From contig OX328105.1 of NCBI GenBank assembly GCA_946811185.2, forward strand, positions 35,033,394-35,097,393: a stretch of 64,000 nt of DNA, read 5' to 3'. Each line of letters begins with the position of its first letter. The stretch's first letter is position 1. The notes below the pieces were generated by a model that had not been told where the DNA came from, ran no database searches, and saw only the letters and a list, made by a program, of their open reading frames with translations. Source of the stretch: Hippopus hippopus (lineage: Eukaryota; Mollusca; Bivalvia; Cardiida; Cardiidae). Positions 42,031 through 52,929 of the stretch are shown one piece after another. Both the position numbers and the translations under genes were made by a program.

Positions 42031-42184
42031 CTATTTAAGTTGCCATTGGCAGGGAAATTAGCTAATTCTCTCTTGCGATACTTAAGTGTAGAATTTTGGA
42101 ATACATGGACGTGGCTTGGGAAAAAAAAAACCGTTTGTGTTGCTTAGAAACTACACCATCATTCTGTCACGTTATTTCTAAGGT

Positions 42185-43196
42185 TACGAGGGTTGTCCCA
42201 AAACTCAGTGACAATATCATTCACAAAAGAAACTGAAACGCTACAAATGCAATTTTCATATATGTTTTTACGGCATATAATCAAAACATATATATGAAAA
42301 ATTACACAAAAATCTTTACAAATAAGAAAACTGTAGCCTAAATATCACAACCACGCTAACTTCGGCTGCGGCGCACGTCAAGCGTCAATAACGACGTCAA
42401 TGCCAAATTTACGCAACTTTTTCTAAGGATCCTCCATGAATTCAAGGCATTTGTAATGTCGTTTAACCCACTACTGGTCAAAAATGTCAAAAAGCACATT
42501 TCAGGCAGACCCCTATTACAAGCAAGTGTAGTGGACATCAGCCGTCATCACTAAAATCGAACTTGCTACCTCGTTACTTCTCTTTACAGAAATTGGCCTT
42601 CCATCTCGGTTTTTCCCTTTTCTCGGCGTCCAGCAGCCCCTATGTCTGTTTTTAGAACATGCCACTTGTAGACCAGTACTCAAGAAACGTGTTTACACTT
42701 TTCAGCATGCCAAAATTATTTTAAAGTCTTGACGGGTGTCATTCCAAGATGGGAACAGAATTTTATAAATGTCAGCTGCGCCGCGCGATCTTCTGACGTC
42801 GTCATTTCAAATTTCCTATTTTCTACCAATCATTTTATTTTGTCTTTATACTTACTGTTGTTTACATGGTTATATTCAAATTTTCTGTGATGATGTCCAT
42901 GTATCAAAAGAAGACGTCCACGTGATATTTAGCAGAAATTACATCAGCTGTTGAAAATATTCGTGCATGATTTGAGGTCATACAAAAACACAGAAGGATA
43001 AATTGACGTGCGCCCGAAAAAATCACCTGCTTATCAATTATGTAAAATGAAATTAAAAATAAAGTAATATTTAATTTGAGACTTAATATAAATTGAAATA
43101 ACATCTTCATAGATGAAATATGTGAAAAAGAATGTCCTGACGCTAAAAATGGCCCGTTTATACAATTGGTCACGGAGTTTTTGGACAACCCTCGTA
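42185..43196. mobile_element. Mariner-like element, 1.0 kb, internally deleted
   Basis: Terminal inverted repeats CGAGGGTTGTCCCAAAACTC (from 42187) and CGAGGGTTGTCCAAAAACTC (reverse, ending 43194) are flanked on both sides by TA, the target of the Tc1/mariner superfamily. At 1008 bp it is shorter than a complete element. A relic of a transposase C-terminus is discernible on the minus strand near the left end; the catalytic region is not visible. Confidence 0.8.
42350..42600 (-). pseudogene. Mariner transposase C-terminal relic
   Basis: In a shifting minus-strand frame, QWVKRHYKCLEF-like coding (read here as WVKRHYKCLEFMED, then KLRKFG) resembles the last segment of mariner transposases. Stops and frame changes break it. 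The DDE/D motifs are not found upstream, so most of the gene has been deleted or replaced. Confidence 0.45.
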
Positions 43197-43310
43197 TTTG
43201 CCTTCGGACAAACGAAATCTGAAAATCTAATCTTCTTGTCCGGGGATTATGTTCAGGTAGAAGTCAAATAAACGTGTAACTGGATACGTACATGAATTGT
43301 CGTGTGTTCT

Positions 43311-43664
43311 TGGCCATGTTCTGTGAAAAGAGGACTTAATGCATCTGCAAAAAAGTGTCGATCCGTGTCAGTCTGCGAAGTCCGCGCAGGCTCACATAGG
43401 TTGAAATCTTTTCTTATTTGTAAATTTTCTGCATGTCAAAGGACCATTCTACTTCCATACCCCAGTCCTCACAGGCTTACATAGGCTGAAACCTTTTGCT
43501 TTTTTTATAAATTTTCTGCATGTCAAAGGGTCATTTTACTTCCGGGCCCACTAAATTGTTTGACTTTTGCGGATTTTATGGATCCATAATTCTGTAATGA
43601 CTTTTCTTGGATGAAGGCATCACAGAGATACATTTAACCCCCTTTTACCAGAGCGTGGCTCGTT
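43311..43664 (+). repeat. palB element with internal duplication
   Basis: GGCCATGTTCTGTGAAAAGA to CCAGAGCGTGGCTCG. The segment CGCAGGCTCACATAGGTTGA ... TGCATGTCAAAGGACCATTC recurs as CACAGGCTTACATAGGCTGA ... TGCATGTCAAAGGGTCATTT. Confidence 0.78.
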
Positions 43665-43809
43665 CATAAATTTTTTCGGACGGTCAGTAAATGCAGACAG
43701 TCAAACAAGGAAGGGCAATAAAAAGAAAAACGACAAATTTCTGTACCAGTTAAACATAGGTCACAACCCAAAAATCGAGCCTTTGGTCTCATCTGATACG
43801 CACTTCCTT

Positions 43810-44032
43810 AACCTTTTACCGAACAATCCCTGGTTTTCACAACCCTGAGGAAGAAGCCTTTTGAAAACATTGTGGGAAAAGGAGAAAATGCTGGTAACCA
43901 GCATTTTCTCCTTTTTCCACAACGTTTTCTACCCTTCCAAAAACAAATTTCATTTTTTCATTTTTTTATTTTGTCGGATGCAAATGCTTTCAATTTGGAC
44001 TAGTCTAAAATTTTGTCGTTTGGTAAAGAGTC
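43810..44032. repeat. palD element, best copy
   Basis: TTAACCTTTTACCGAACAAT, GAAAACATTGTGGGAAAAGG, AGAAAATGCTGGTAACCAGC and the mirrored arm, TTTCATTTTTTTATTTTGTC, CAAATGCTTTCAATTTGGAC and TCGTTTGGTAAAGAGTCAA. The central inverted repeat spans about 70 bases with two mismatches. No coding capacity; MITE-like. Confidence 0.88.
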
Positions 44033-44175
44033 AAACACGGAACAGGACCTGATCCGGGCACACAGACATGGAGACTGTTGTAATATTCAATTCTCATTGT
44101 ATCGTACGTTCGTATCAAAACAGCTACTGTTAGTCAGAGTGGACACACGATCAGAATGCAGGTTTCGCATGGTCT

Positions 44176-44358
44176 TTGTTCGTATTCTTCCAACCACTCA
44201 ACAGAAGTCTTGGTCTTATTCCGAAATCATACAGTAACACAATTTTTGATTCGCTTTTAAAAATGTAATTTAGCTCATCAGAAACTGCGTCCCTTTGAAA
44301 TTTAGAAAATTCTCAGAGTGAAAATTGTAATGGAATTTGGACTGGTTTGTAAATATTG
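44176..44358. repeat. palG element, decayed
   Basis: TTGTTCGTATTCTTCCAACC, AGTCTTGGTCTTATTCCGAA and AACACAATTTTTGATTCGCT. The CCAAT pair is lost. Confidence 0.5.
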
Positions 44359-44426
44359 CCACCTATTGTTTTCTGCAATCTTTGCAAAAGAACCACGAAG
44401 GGATATGGTTGCTGATTTTATATGAC

Positions 44427-44623
44427 CAAGATCTTTATTCACCAAGCATTCCTAAGAACATTCCCAGTCTTATTCTCAACAATTTTCTAAATTTTTCAAG
44501 TAACACATTTTTTCTGATTGGCTAACTCAAATGGTTACGCCAATCAGAAGTTGCATTACTGTCTTCATCTAGAATTTGTATTTTTAATGAAATAAAGAAT
44601 GGTTGGTGTATACGGCACCAGGA
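44427..44623. repeat. palG element
   Basis: Central pair TTCTGATTGGCTAACTCA / TGGTTACGCCAATCAGAAG with both CCAAT boxes. Ends CTTTATTCACCAAGCATTCC and AATGGTTGGTGTATACGGC. Confidence 0.75.
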
Positions 44624-44629
44624 GCCTAG

Positions 44630-45075
44630 ACAATAGATAACAAAGGTATTTAGTTTTGTCGTCATTACTGTTGTTGTTGATGCTTATTCTTGTTGATTTT
44701 GCTAACTAATCTTTGGGGGAAAAATAAAAGAAAAATTAGTAAACGAAAGTTGAAAAACATCTTTGTAAAGGACAGAATATTAACATGAGTTTAAATTCAA
44801 TTCATGAATACGTACATGGCTGAAATTTGTTTTGCAAAATGAAATATTACTACTTCAGGGAAAATGTTCCTTTATGAAAATATATTTTGTGAAGTGGTCT
44901 GCTCCAAGACGAAACCCTATTTCCAGCGAAGAGCCGCCAACGAACACTGCTATTCAAGAAATGCGACATCGTTCCTCGTCTATTACATTTGGCACCTAAA
45001 TTTAAAGGTTCTTGCAGAACTGATTGACTCCATAGGTACGACTATGTAAGCTGTCGCCATAATGATACCACAAGC
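44630..45075. other. No recognisable feature
   Basis: One 61-codon frame (44864-45049) of unrecognised sequence. No repeat match. Confidence 0.35.
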
Positions 45076-45076
45076 C

Positions 45077-46103
45077 TTTGAAGCTCCATTGGTCTATCAC
45101 GGAACATTAAAATTTTCATTGGTCGATTATCAAACACTTATACTAAATAGCACATTGGTGCATCGTCTGTATATCACGGAATACTGAAATTTTCATTAGC
45201 ACCGTTACTACAAATAACATATTTTGTGACTGCCTCTATATCTTTATTAGGTGTGCAACAAAATCGAAGAAAAATTGAACCCCTGTCCCCTTTCAAAGGT
45301 AATATTTAACCGAAAATGGAAAATAAACCTAGTTACCGGTGCAGATGGACTAACAAATGATTTTTTTGTGTACCCTGACCTTCGAAAGTTCCAAATGGCT
45401 CTTGCGATCAAGCTGTAGCGCTGATCTAAAAAAAATTTGAAATGCTACCACATTTTCCAGATCGACATGTGCTGACGTCACATAAATGCTCATGACGCAG
45501 CGAATTATAACTCTCGTGAATTTACTAGCAAAGATGCGCGAGAGTTTTTGACCAATAAACGGTAAATACGCATGAGATGCGAAATAGAAGATGAAATTTG
45601 TGATACTTGATTAGATGAAAAGATGAAATATAACAGACGAATATTAATTCAATAATTTCATCAATACATCAACAAATTTTTTTAGATCTTTGTTTGAAAA
45701 AGAAATATTTCAATTATAACTCGCTGCGGGATAATAAATTGTGTGACGTCAGCGCATGACAATCCGCATGACAATCCGGAAATGTGGAAGTTTTTCATAT
45801 TTTTTCAGATCAGCGTTATAACTTGATCACAAAAGTCGTTGGAACCTTGAAACCTTCGAAGGTCAGGGTACACAAGTAAAATTATTTATGAACCCATCTG
45901 CACCAGTGTCTATGTTTATTTTCCCGTTTTCGGTTATATGTTATATCTGAAAGAGGAAAGGGAGTCAAATTTTCTTCGATTTCGTTGCACACCTTGTCTT
46001 ACTATATACTATATAGAGTCAATGTGCTTTTTATAGTAACGGTGTCCGATCACGAAAATGTCGGTATCCCGTGATAGACCAATGGAGTTTCAGTGGCCTA
46101 AAA
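45077..46103. mobile_element. 1-kb inverted-repeat (foldback) element
   Basis: Two arms of roughly 400 bases (45077-45510 and 45713-46103) are reverse complements with moderate divergence. Matching landmarks are CTCCATTGGTCTATCACGG, GTGTGCAACAAAATCGAAGA, GTGCAGATGG, GTGTACCCTGACCTTCGAAA, GCGCTGATCT and GCTGACGTCACA. A 200-bp spacer separates them. The left arm has an extra internal repeat of ATCACGGAA(C)AT...AAATTTTCATT. No coding frame; a hairpin-forming non-autonomous element is the best description. Confidence 0.75.
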
Positions 46104-46104
46104 T

Positions 46105-46785
46105 ATAACTGAAATACTGTTGGGAAAAACAACATCGACAGCAATAACAAACATTAAAGCAATATTAATACTAATTACATAGCCCACAAGTTTTTCCTAA
46201 GTACAGCATTTTCGCTCAGATGATAATAATATGTATGCGGAGTAATAAAAAATGAAAAGAAAATCATATGTTGCGATGAAAACTACGAAGATTCAGTTCT
46301 TTAAAGGAGATAACTTGTCAAAATTACAGAAATTAAAAAAAATAATAATAAATGGTTCTTAAAGCAGCAAATAATACTGCTCAAATAAAAATGATTATTC
46401 TTAAAAATGTGATTTTTGCCAATAGTACAATGGATTAATCGAAAGAATTAAGGCGCTAAACAGTAGCAATTAGAAATGTTCTAACGTGTCAACAAAGACT
46501 TATTTTCTGATCATTTTTCTGCAATAAAAATTTTTCAGCGGACAGATTTTTTTTTTAAGTGGTACTTTCTAATATCTTGTAAAAAAAGTGAAAACAAGTA
46601 TATCAAGCTAGGCATTCTTAAGACAACCGGTGCATTTTTAACATTTATTAACAAATGAATTACCTCCCTTTATAATAAAATGTCTATTTTGGCGTGATTT
46701 GGCATCCTGATCACTTATAAATCGCCCATTTTTCTGCCGTGTCTGTGATTCCCAGATAATTATACTATCTTACTGTCATGCTAAC
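46105..46785. other. No recognisable feature
   Basis: Very AT-rich, ends where LINE coding similarity starts. Possibly still LINE upstream sequence beyond recognition. Confidence 0.4.
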
Positions 46786-46788
46786 CCA

Positions 46789-47363
46789 ATGAAATATTAT
46801 CAGAAATATAAACTTTGGTGCATCTTCATTGACTACAAGAGGGCATCCGATACTGTTGAAAGAGACACTCTATTCTATAAGCTTATTAAATTGGGTATAA
46901 GTTGTAAATTTACAAATATGTGATAAGATCAATGTACGAAACGGTTCAATCACGTGTAAAATTAACGAACAGTACTAATTTATCAGAATTCTTCAATGTA
47001 AGCCTCTGTCTGAAGCAAGGAGAGCCTTTATCGCCAATATTATTTCTTGTTTTCATTAATGATATAACTGAAAATTTGGACTTTAACTCGTTGAACAATT
47101 CTGATTTAGAATTACTATCAAAGTATTTGATTTTGTTTGCAGACGATATAGTTCTTTTTACAACTAGTCAAGAGAGCCTTTAATCTCAAGTCGATAGTTT
47201 ATATCAATACTCAGGTAAATGGGGTCTTGAAATAAATACTGAGAAAGCCAAAGTCTGTGTATTTGAAAAAAGAAAATCTTTTAAACAGCAAAATATTTTA
47301 ATAAATGGAAAAGTAGTTGAATTTGTTGACAATTTTACGTACTTGGGTCTTGTTTTTAATTAT
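46789..47363 (+). pseudogene. LINE reverse transcriptase, 5' segment
   Basis: Reads KLWCIFIDYKRASDTVERDT (motif A, catalytic Asp in FIDYK), then LKQGEPLSPILFLVFINDI (motif B) and LILFADDIVLF (motif C, FADD catalytic pair). It continues to INGKVVEFVDNFTYLGLVFN. A two-base TG insertion near 46920 shifts the frame between motifs A and B, and TAA at 47181-47183 interrupts it after SQESL. The phenylalanine usually found in the KAFD block is Ser here. Coding stops where the mariner is inserted. Confidence 0.85.
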
Positions 47364-48806
47364 ACAGGGTAATTCATAATATCTGTCATGGTCTTCAGCG
47401 TTAATGGTATAAATACAGTTTGGAATGGCTGTACTCACTCCCTATATACATAATCTAGAGACCTGTAAGTTTTGTTTGATAGTAAAAGCATTACACTTAC
47501 ACTTTCACCATGGTCTGTATCTCAATTTATAGATTTATATCATATGCTCAATGCGACGTCCTTTTTGGACAGTAATGACGTCAAGTCTCTTCTTGAAATT
47601 GTCAATCACGGACTCACACATTTCCGGTGTTATTTTCTCGATTTCTCTACGGATGGCGTTTTTCAAGTCTTGTAAAGTTGCTGGTTTAGGTGTGTAGACC
47701 TTATCCTTAAGGTATTCTCAAAGGAAAAAGTCAAGCGGATTGAGGTCTGGGGAGTAGGGAGGCCAAATCTTTTCAGTTTTGAATGAGATGAAATTTTCAC
47801 CGAAAGTTTCATGTAACCAAGACAACACATGTTTAGCTGTGTGAGGTGTCGCCCCGTCCTGCTGAAACCACATATTTTCTATATTATACCAATTCTTCTT
47901 AAAGCTGGCATAAATTTATTCTTGAGTAATTGAATATAACGCTCACTGTTCACTGTCGCGTTCTCACCTTTTTCCTCAAAGAAAAACGGCCCTATCACGC
48001 CTGCGCTGCTTAAGGCGACCCAAACAGTAATTTTGTCATCGTGCAAAGGTTTCTCATTGTGGAAGTTCGGCTTTTCCGTTCCCCAGAAGCGGCAGTTTTG
48101 TTTATTTACAACATCATTCAAGTAAAAGTGGGATTCGTCGGAGAACCACATTTTATTTACGATTTCTAAATGGTCCTTCATCCATCTTGCAAATTCAATA
48201 CGACTTTCGATATCAGATTCCTTCAAGCGTTGCATCACAGATATACTGTATGGAAAATATTTCAAGTCAAACCTTAACATCCTGTAGACACTTGAGTAAT
48301 CTGTCACATTAGTGAGATCACTAACAACTTGACGTACAGACTTTTCAGGCGTTTCATCAATTATGTGCTTTACCTCTTGAACATTTTCAGAACTCCAGCT
48401 AGATCTTGGTCTTTCAGCATTATCATGGCGTTTGTCTGCAACTGATCCAGTTTCCTTGAATCGTGCAACAAGCCTGTATAGCTGTCTAGCAGAAAGTTTT
48501 CTTATTTCTGTATCATTTAGGTATCTTCTTCTCATGGTTCTAAGTGCTTTAGTAGCAGAACGACTCTCAAAGTAGAGCTGAAGTGCTTCAGCAGCCATTT
48601 TCCTGGACAACGCCATCTTGGAAAACAAGTACTGTTTATGACATTTTGAATGACGTCATGACGTTAACGTCTTTCCCGTACTTTTGTAGTAAAATAAAAC
48701 TTACATCTATCCTCTCTCCAACAATATTAAAAACTTATTTAAATCGTAAGCGGATAAAAAGTTATTTAACAATGAAATCATGACAGATATTATGAATCAC
48801 CCTGTA
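47363..48806 (-). mobile_element. Mariner-type transposon (DD41D), 1440 bp
   Basis: Terminal inverted repeats of 26 bp (CAGGGTAATTCATAATATCT... at 47365-47390 and its complement at 48779-48804) differ by one base. TA flanks both ends (47363-47364, 48805-48806). The element carries a single minus-strand transposase pseudogene. It sits inside the LINE so precisely that removing it with one TA rejoins the LINE reading frame. Confidence 0.93.
47535..48628 (-). pseudogene. DD41D mariner transposase, inactivated
   Basis: The first 249 codons (48628 to 47879) are open. An N-terminal helix-turn-helix region lies at roughly residues 10-120 (including SVRQVVSDL and SSVYRMLR). The catalytic core begins WFSDESHF with Asp164 as the first catalytic residue, followed by VNKQNCRFWGTEKPNFHNEK and DKITVWVALSSAGVIGPFFF. 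A frameshift beside the TAG at 47879-47881 breaks the gene. The next frame continues MWFQQDGATPHTAKH (second Asp) and WPPYSPDLNPLDFFL (third Asp, 41 residues after the second). TGA at 47718-47720 replaces an expected Trp, and the frame then runs to TAA at 47535. Two lesions only, so the loss of function is fairly recent. Confidence 0.9.
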
Positions 48807-49754
48807 CAAGTTCTTTCAATTTAGCTGTAAAAACTTTGAATGACCAAGCTTTAAGAGCATATAGTAATCTTTTGAGAATATTTGATAAAAATCGCCTTGA
48901 TATTAAGACAAAAAATTCACTGTTTGATTCGATGGTAAAACCAATTTTACTGTATGGTGCAGAGGTGTGGGGTGTGTACAATTTTAAAAGCATAGACAAT
49001 TTACATTTGAGATTTCTGTGAAATTTATTGGGAGTTAAAAAACAAACTCCAATTTGTGCCATCTTTGGGGAATTCGGTAGACTACCTTTCTCTGTGATAT
49101 GTAAGCAACGTGCATTAAAGTTTTGGTGTAATGTCCGAAAGTCATTCAAATCTATACGATGCTTATATCGATCAATGTGATTATGTTTCTAATTCTTGTT
49201 GGGCCAAGAGGGTCAGTTCAATGATTGACCATCTTGGTCTAACTAACGTTAGACTAAATTTTGATACAAGTGTCAACAATGCTGCAATTTTGAAAACCAG
49301 ATTATATGACCAGTATGTGCAGAGCTGGAATACGTTAATTAGTAATTGCAGTAAGCTTACTTACTATTGTAGATTTAAAAATGAATTTATATATGAAAAC
49401 TACCTTGACAATATAACAAACAAAAAATGGTTAAAATTATTTGCAAGTTTTAGACTTAGTTCCCATAAACTAGAAATTGAAACCGGACGATTTAATGGTA
49501 CACATAGAGATAATAGACGTTGTAAAATTTGCTCTTCACAAATTGTTGAGGATGAATATCATTTTTTGCTTTGCTGTCCAAAATACGAGCATTTGAGATG
49601 AAAACACATTGGATATATATCAAGGCCGAATACTAATTATTTCGTTAAATTAATGTCATCGTCGAAAATGAAAACTTTGTTTTCTATTTGCAAATATCTT
49701 TCAGAAATTTATTCCATTCGTGATGAAGTCATTCAAACTATTGCTGTTCCTTAA
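48805..49754 (+). pseudogene. LINE ORF2, 3' segment
   Basis: Resumes with SFNLAVKTLNDQALRAYSNL, then KPILLYGAEVWG, typical of the region after the reverse transcriptase core in LINE ORF2. Near the C-terminus CKICSSQIVEDEYHFLLCCP is the C...C...H...C cluster common there. TGA at 49019-49021 and at 49599-49601 and a frameshift at about 49140 interrupt it. The final TAA is at 49752-49754. Confidence 0.85.
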
Positions 49755-49925
49755 ATCAATTTCTATAGTAGTCTTTAAAGGTGGGTATTTAGATTTTTCA
49801 CATCACACCAAATTAAAAAATATATATATCACTGAAATTTATATGAAAAAACAATACAAATCATCAATAATTAAGAATCATAATATTACACACAAAAAAA
49901 AATTGTTTTTGATGGTGTTCCCTTA

Positions 49926-50270
49926 AAAGGTTACGTAGCCTCTTAAGGTATTTTTAGATTTCGCGCCAGAAATCAAAAAAGCATTGTGAGAATGTCAAGT
50001 GACCGGCACGCGACTAATGACGCTTAAATTCCAGAACATAACAAACATGTAATTATTTTCCATAATGTCTTCTTCGGACGCTATGTTTGAAGCTTCGTCT
50101 GTGCATTTCCGATATGTAAATGAGCGAGTTGCTCATCTAAAAATAGACCGTGTTTCCCGTCGGTGTCAACCTGGGCCGTAGTGAATCTCTAATTTCTCTT
50201 GTTGTCGGATGGTTTTCGACTACTGGGGTTCTATGAAAGAAAATTAAAAGGCTTTGGGAGTATAAGGATG
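49926..50270 (-). repeat. repN copy 3, reverse
   Basis: GGTTACGTAGCCTC, TTTTTAGATTTCGCGCCAGA and TGTGAGAATGTCAAGTGACC are the reverse complement of the repN left region at about 25.35-25.43 kb. Lies between the LINE ORF end and its 3' tail, so probably inserted later. Right boundary uncertain. Confidence 0.5.
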
Positions 50271-50750
50271 ATTTTTTTGTATTTTTGTGAAATTTTCGTC
50301 CCAAAATCTGAAGGGTCACCTTTAAGAACTTTGTACCTTTTTTGTATGTGTTCATTATGTTCCTTTTGCATTGGTATGTGTTTGTCTTTGCCATATTCTG
50401 TCATTTTGTAAATGGCCATAGACAATTTTCTGTCGATGTTTGTCAATAAAGAATTATATAATTATATAATAAAAAAAAATGAAACATGTGCTAAATGGTG
50501 TACATCACTAACTGTTGCATATGTCATTAAGTTATGATAAACAGGCTCACGGCACTAAGGCAGCATTTATCTTAGCCAAGTGACGGTCGAAATTGTCAGG
50601 GAAAACCGCGAATGTTCACATCAATCAATCGACCAGTTTATCACACAATCAATTGATGGATCATCTTGCATTCGGCCAGAAAGAATGCCATTTCCATCTA
50701 CATAAGCAGGAACATATGAAATATGGCAATGACAACAGGCCATGATTAAA

Positions 50751-51104
50751 GGCCCAGTAGCAGTCAAAAGTAAACAAAGGGTGTGGCAAAATGCAACTGA
50801 ATTTAAATTAAGCCATTTAAAAGTAAGGTTTTATTGTGAAGATGACAATTACACAGTCGGTCACTATGTTAGATGTTGGCATAAAAATTAATTATTAAAC
50901 TGGGACAAATGTGGCCATGCAGGTTGCTCTATCTTTTATTAACGTTTTACCGTATATTTGAAATTAATGTTTCTGCCAACGACTACACTTGGACCGACTG
51001 TACAATAACAGATTGTCATCCTCACAATTATTCCCATACTTTTAAATGGTATGAATTAAACATAGATGAATTTTGATACCCCATTATTTACTTTTGGCCC
51101 CTTT
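50751..51104. repeat. palH element copy 3
   Basis: GGCCCAGTAGCAGTCAAAAG and GCAACTGAATTTAAATTAAG face GGTATGAATTAAACATAGAT and TTTACTTTTGGCCCC. GTGAAGATGACAATTACACA faces TAACAGATTGTCATCCTCAC. Confidence 0.78.
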
Positions 51105-51109
51105 TGTGA

Positions 51110-51675
51110 TTTTTTTTAGAATATATATATACATCAATGAGGTAATATATATATGAATAAAATTTGTTTTTATTTGTCGATTGCTAAGGTTTCATTGATA
51201 GCGACAGTTGATCAATTTATGGCATATTGAAATACATGTATATCTGACAGTTGTGCATAAAACATTTTTGCGAATTTTTTCCAAGAAAAGGTCAAGGCTA
51301 AATACGTACGCATCATTAGCCTACAGGCGCTTGCTAACTAACCTCAGTGAGCCCAAATTCTTGATGTTTAGGGTTTTTTATGTGTGTAAGTTTGGTTAAC
51401 CACTAATTTTATGAACATTAAAAGTGATTTTACTTAAGTATTTTCATACTTTAAATCACCACGACGTGGTTAATAAAGATTATTTCAAATTTAGTGTCAT
51501 GATTCCTTTAGAAAGAAACCACATGCATAGACAAATAATTACTATCATGTGGTTTACTAAAGTGCGTTGGAGGGCATCTTAAAATTGTCGAGCGAATCTA
51601 AGTACACAACGTAAATGTGCTAGGCATGTTTGATGTAGAGAAGTTTAGCATATAAGTAAATTAGTCATCTCTCTA
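51110..51675. other. Possible LINE 3' tail; otherwise nothing
   Basis: ATCACCACGACGTGGTTAAT followed by AAAGATTATTTCAAATTT (51458-51494) resembles the hairpin and AATAAAG end of some LINE 3' tails. No coding similarity upstream. Confidence 0.3.
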
Positions 51676-51678
51676 TTT

Positions 51679-51895
51679 AACCCCTTGTCAAACAGTTTCC
51701 ATGTTTGAATCGCACTGCGGAAGAAGGATTTTGGAGACATTGTGGGAAACGGAGAAATTGCTGATATCAGTACTTTCAACTTTGACAACAACGTTTTGTA
51801 CCAGTTCAACGATAAGATCTTATCATTTGGGCCATGTTGAAATTGTCTGCAAATGCTTTCAATATGTACCAGTACCGTGGGTAGGACCGTAGCAA
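51679..51895. repeat. palD element, diverged
   Basis: AACCCCTTGTCAAACAGTTT, GACATTGTGGGAAACGGAGA, AATTGCTGATATCAGTACTT and TTGTCTGCAAATGCTTTC. Confidence 0.6.
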
Positions 51896-51964
51896 AATTA
51901 AATTGACCATCTTGTAATACTGTGTCAATCATTTAAAAGAAAAAAAAAAAAGAAAAATATGTCT

Positions 51965-52205
51965 TAAATCTTTACTAGGTAACAAAATCTTGGACAAGTC
52001 TTAATTCAAAGCATGTACAGACGACAAAATAAATTTAGCTTTGTCTTAAATGATGGGAACAATTTTTGGACTAGTCTAAATTTAAATCATCTGCAGACGA
52101 CAAACTAACTGTTGTTTAAATGACGTAAACTGTCCCTGGGGAAAAAAAGAGAGGACATTGTGCAAAAAGGGAGAAAATATCTGCTACTTCCCTTTTGTAA
52201 CTTTG
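51965..52205. repeat. palD relics, arm duplicated
   Basis: The left arm appears twice (GGACAAGTCTTAATTCAAAG ... CAGACGACAAA and GGACTAGTCTAAATTTAAAT ... CAGACGACAAA), then GGGAGAAAATATCTGCTAC. Confidence 0.5.
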
Positions 52206-52209
52206 CTTT

Positions 52210-52478
52210 TTAAGTTCGGCGGTTGATGTATAAGATTACAATATTTTCAAAATTTTGCTGTTCTACTGTTTTACATGTGTATATATAATACGTATATATG
52301 GGTATGTGTGTTTGTATGTGTGTATATATAATACGTGTGATTGACATTTGTCTATATATGTTTTTTTTAATCAGCTAAAGTGTTGTATTAAGAAAAGGGG
52401 TATAACATACTTATAAACTCTATGTCATTTAATATGGGCCACATGCCTTAACTATAAATAAATGTTTTGAGTTCCGAG

Positions 52479-52510
<32 letters not shown>

Positions 52511-52862
52511 GAATGCTGTCGCAGAGAGGGAATGGGAGTGATTGTTCACGTAACTTCCCTATTGCAGCTATGTTGTCATTTTGTTATTTTTTTCAAGTTC
52601 GGCATTTGTTATATGGGAATGGAGAAAATGTTTTCAAAAGTTCCACTGTTCATGTAAATATGATACGTATATATCGGTATGTGTGAGTTTATATGTATGT
52701 GTATGTACGTGTTTGTGTAACTTTTTTTTTTTTTTTTGCTAAAAAATCAACTACAGTTTTATATTAACAAAAGGGGGATAACAATATATTTGTAAATTTT
52801 ATTCCATGTAATATGGGCCGGAGGCCTTAACTACAAATAAAGCGTTCTGAGTTCTGAGTTCA
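52210..52862 (+). repeat. Two tandem LINE-tail-like copies, with (CT)n between
   Basis: Two collinear 250-bp blocks (about 52210-52480 and 52590-52862) share ATACGTATATATGGGTATGT-type AT/GT tracts, AATATGGGCCACATGCCTTA / AATATGGGCCGGAGGCCTTA and CAAATAAAGCGTTCTGAGTT. AATAAA next to a short repeated GTTCTGA tail suggests 3' ends of 5'-truncated LINEs. A (CT)n run lies at 52480-52511. Confidence 0.6.
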
Positions 52863-52929
52863 AACTTTTGACGTCTGGTAAAGAGTTAATGCTTTTTACG
52901 CCAAATTATGACTTTCTTTTTGCTCTAAA

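Larger units (their letters stand above)
46789..50480 (+). mobile_element. 5'-truncated LINE (non-LTR retrotransposon)
   Basis: Holds the second half of a LINE ORF2 (46789-47362 and 48805-49754), a 3' tail ending near GGCCATAGACAATTTTCTGT, CAATAAAG and an A-rich end at about 50479. The endonuclease and the N-terminal part of the reverse transcriptase are missing, as expected of incomplete reverse transcription. The element is split by a mariner and, in its 3' region, by a repN copy. Clade uncertain. Confidence 0.8.
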
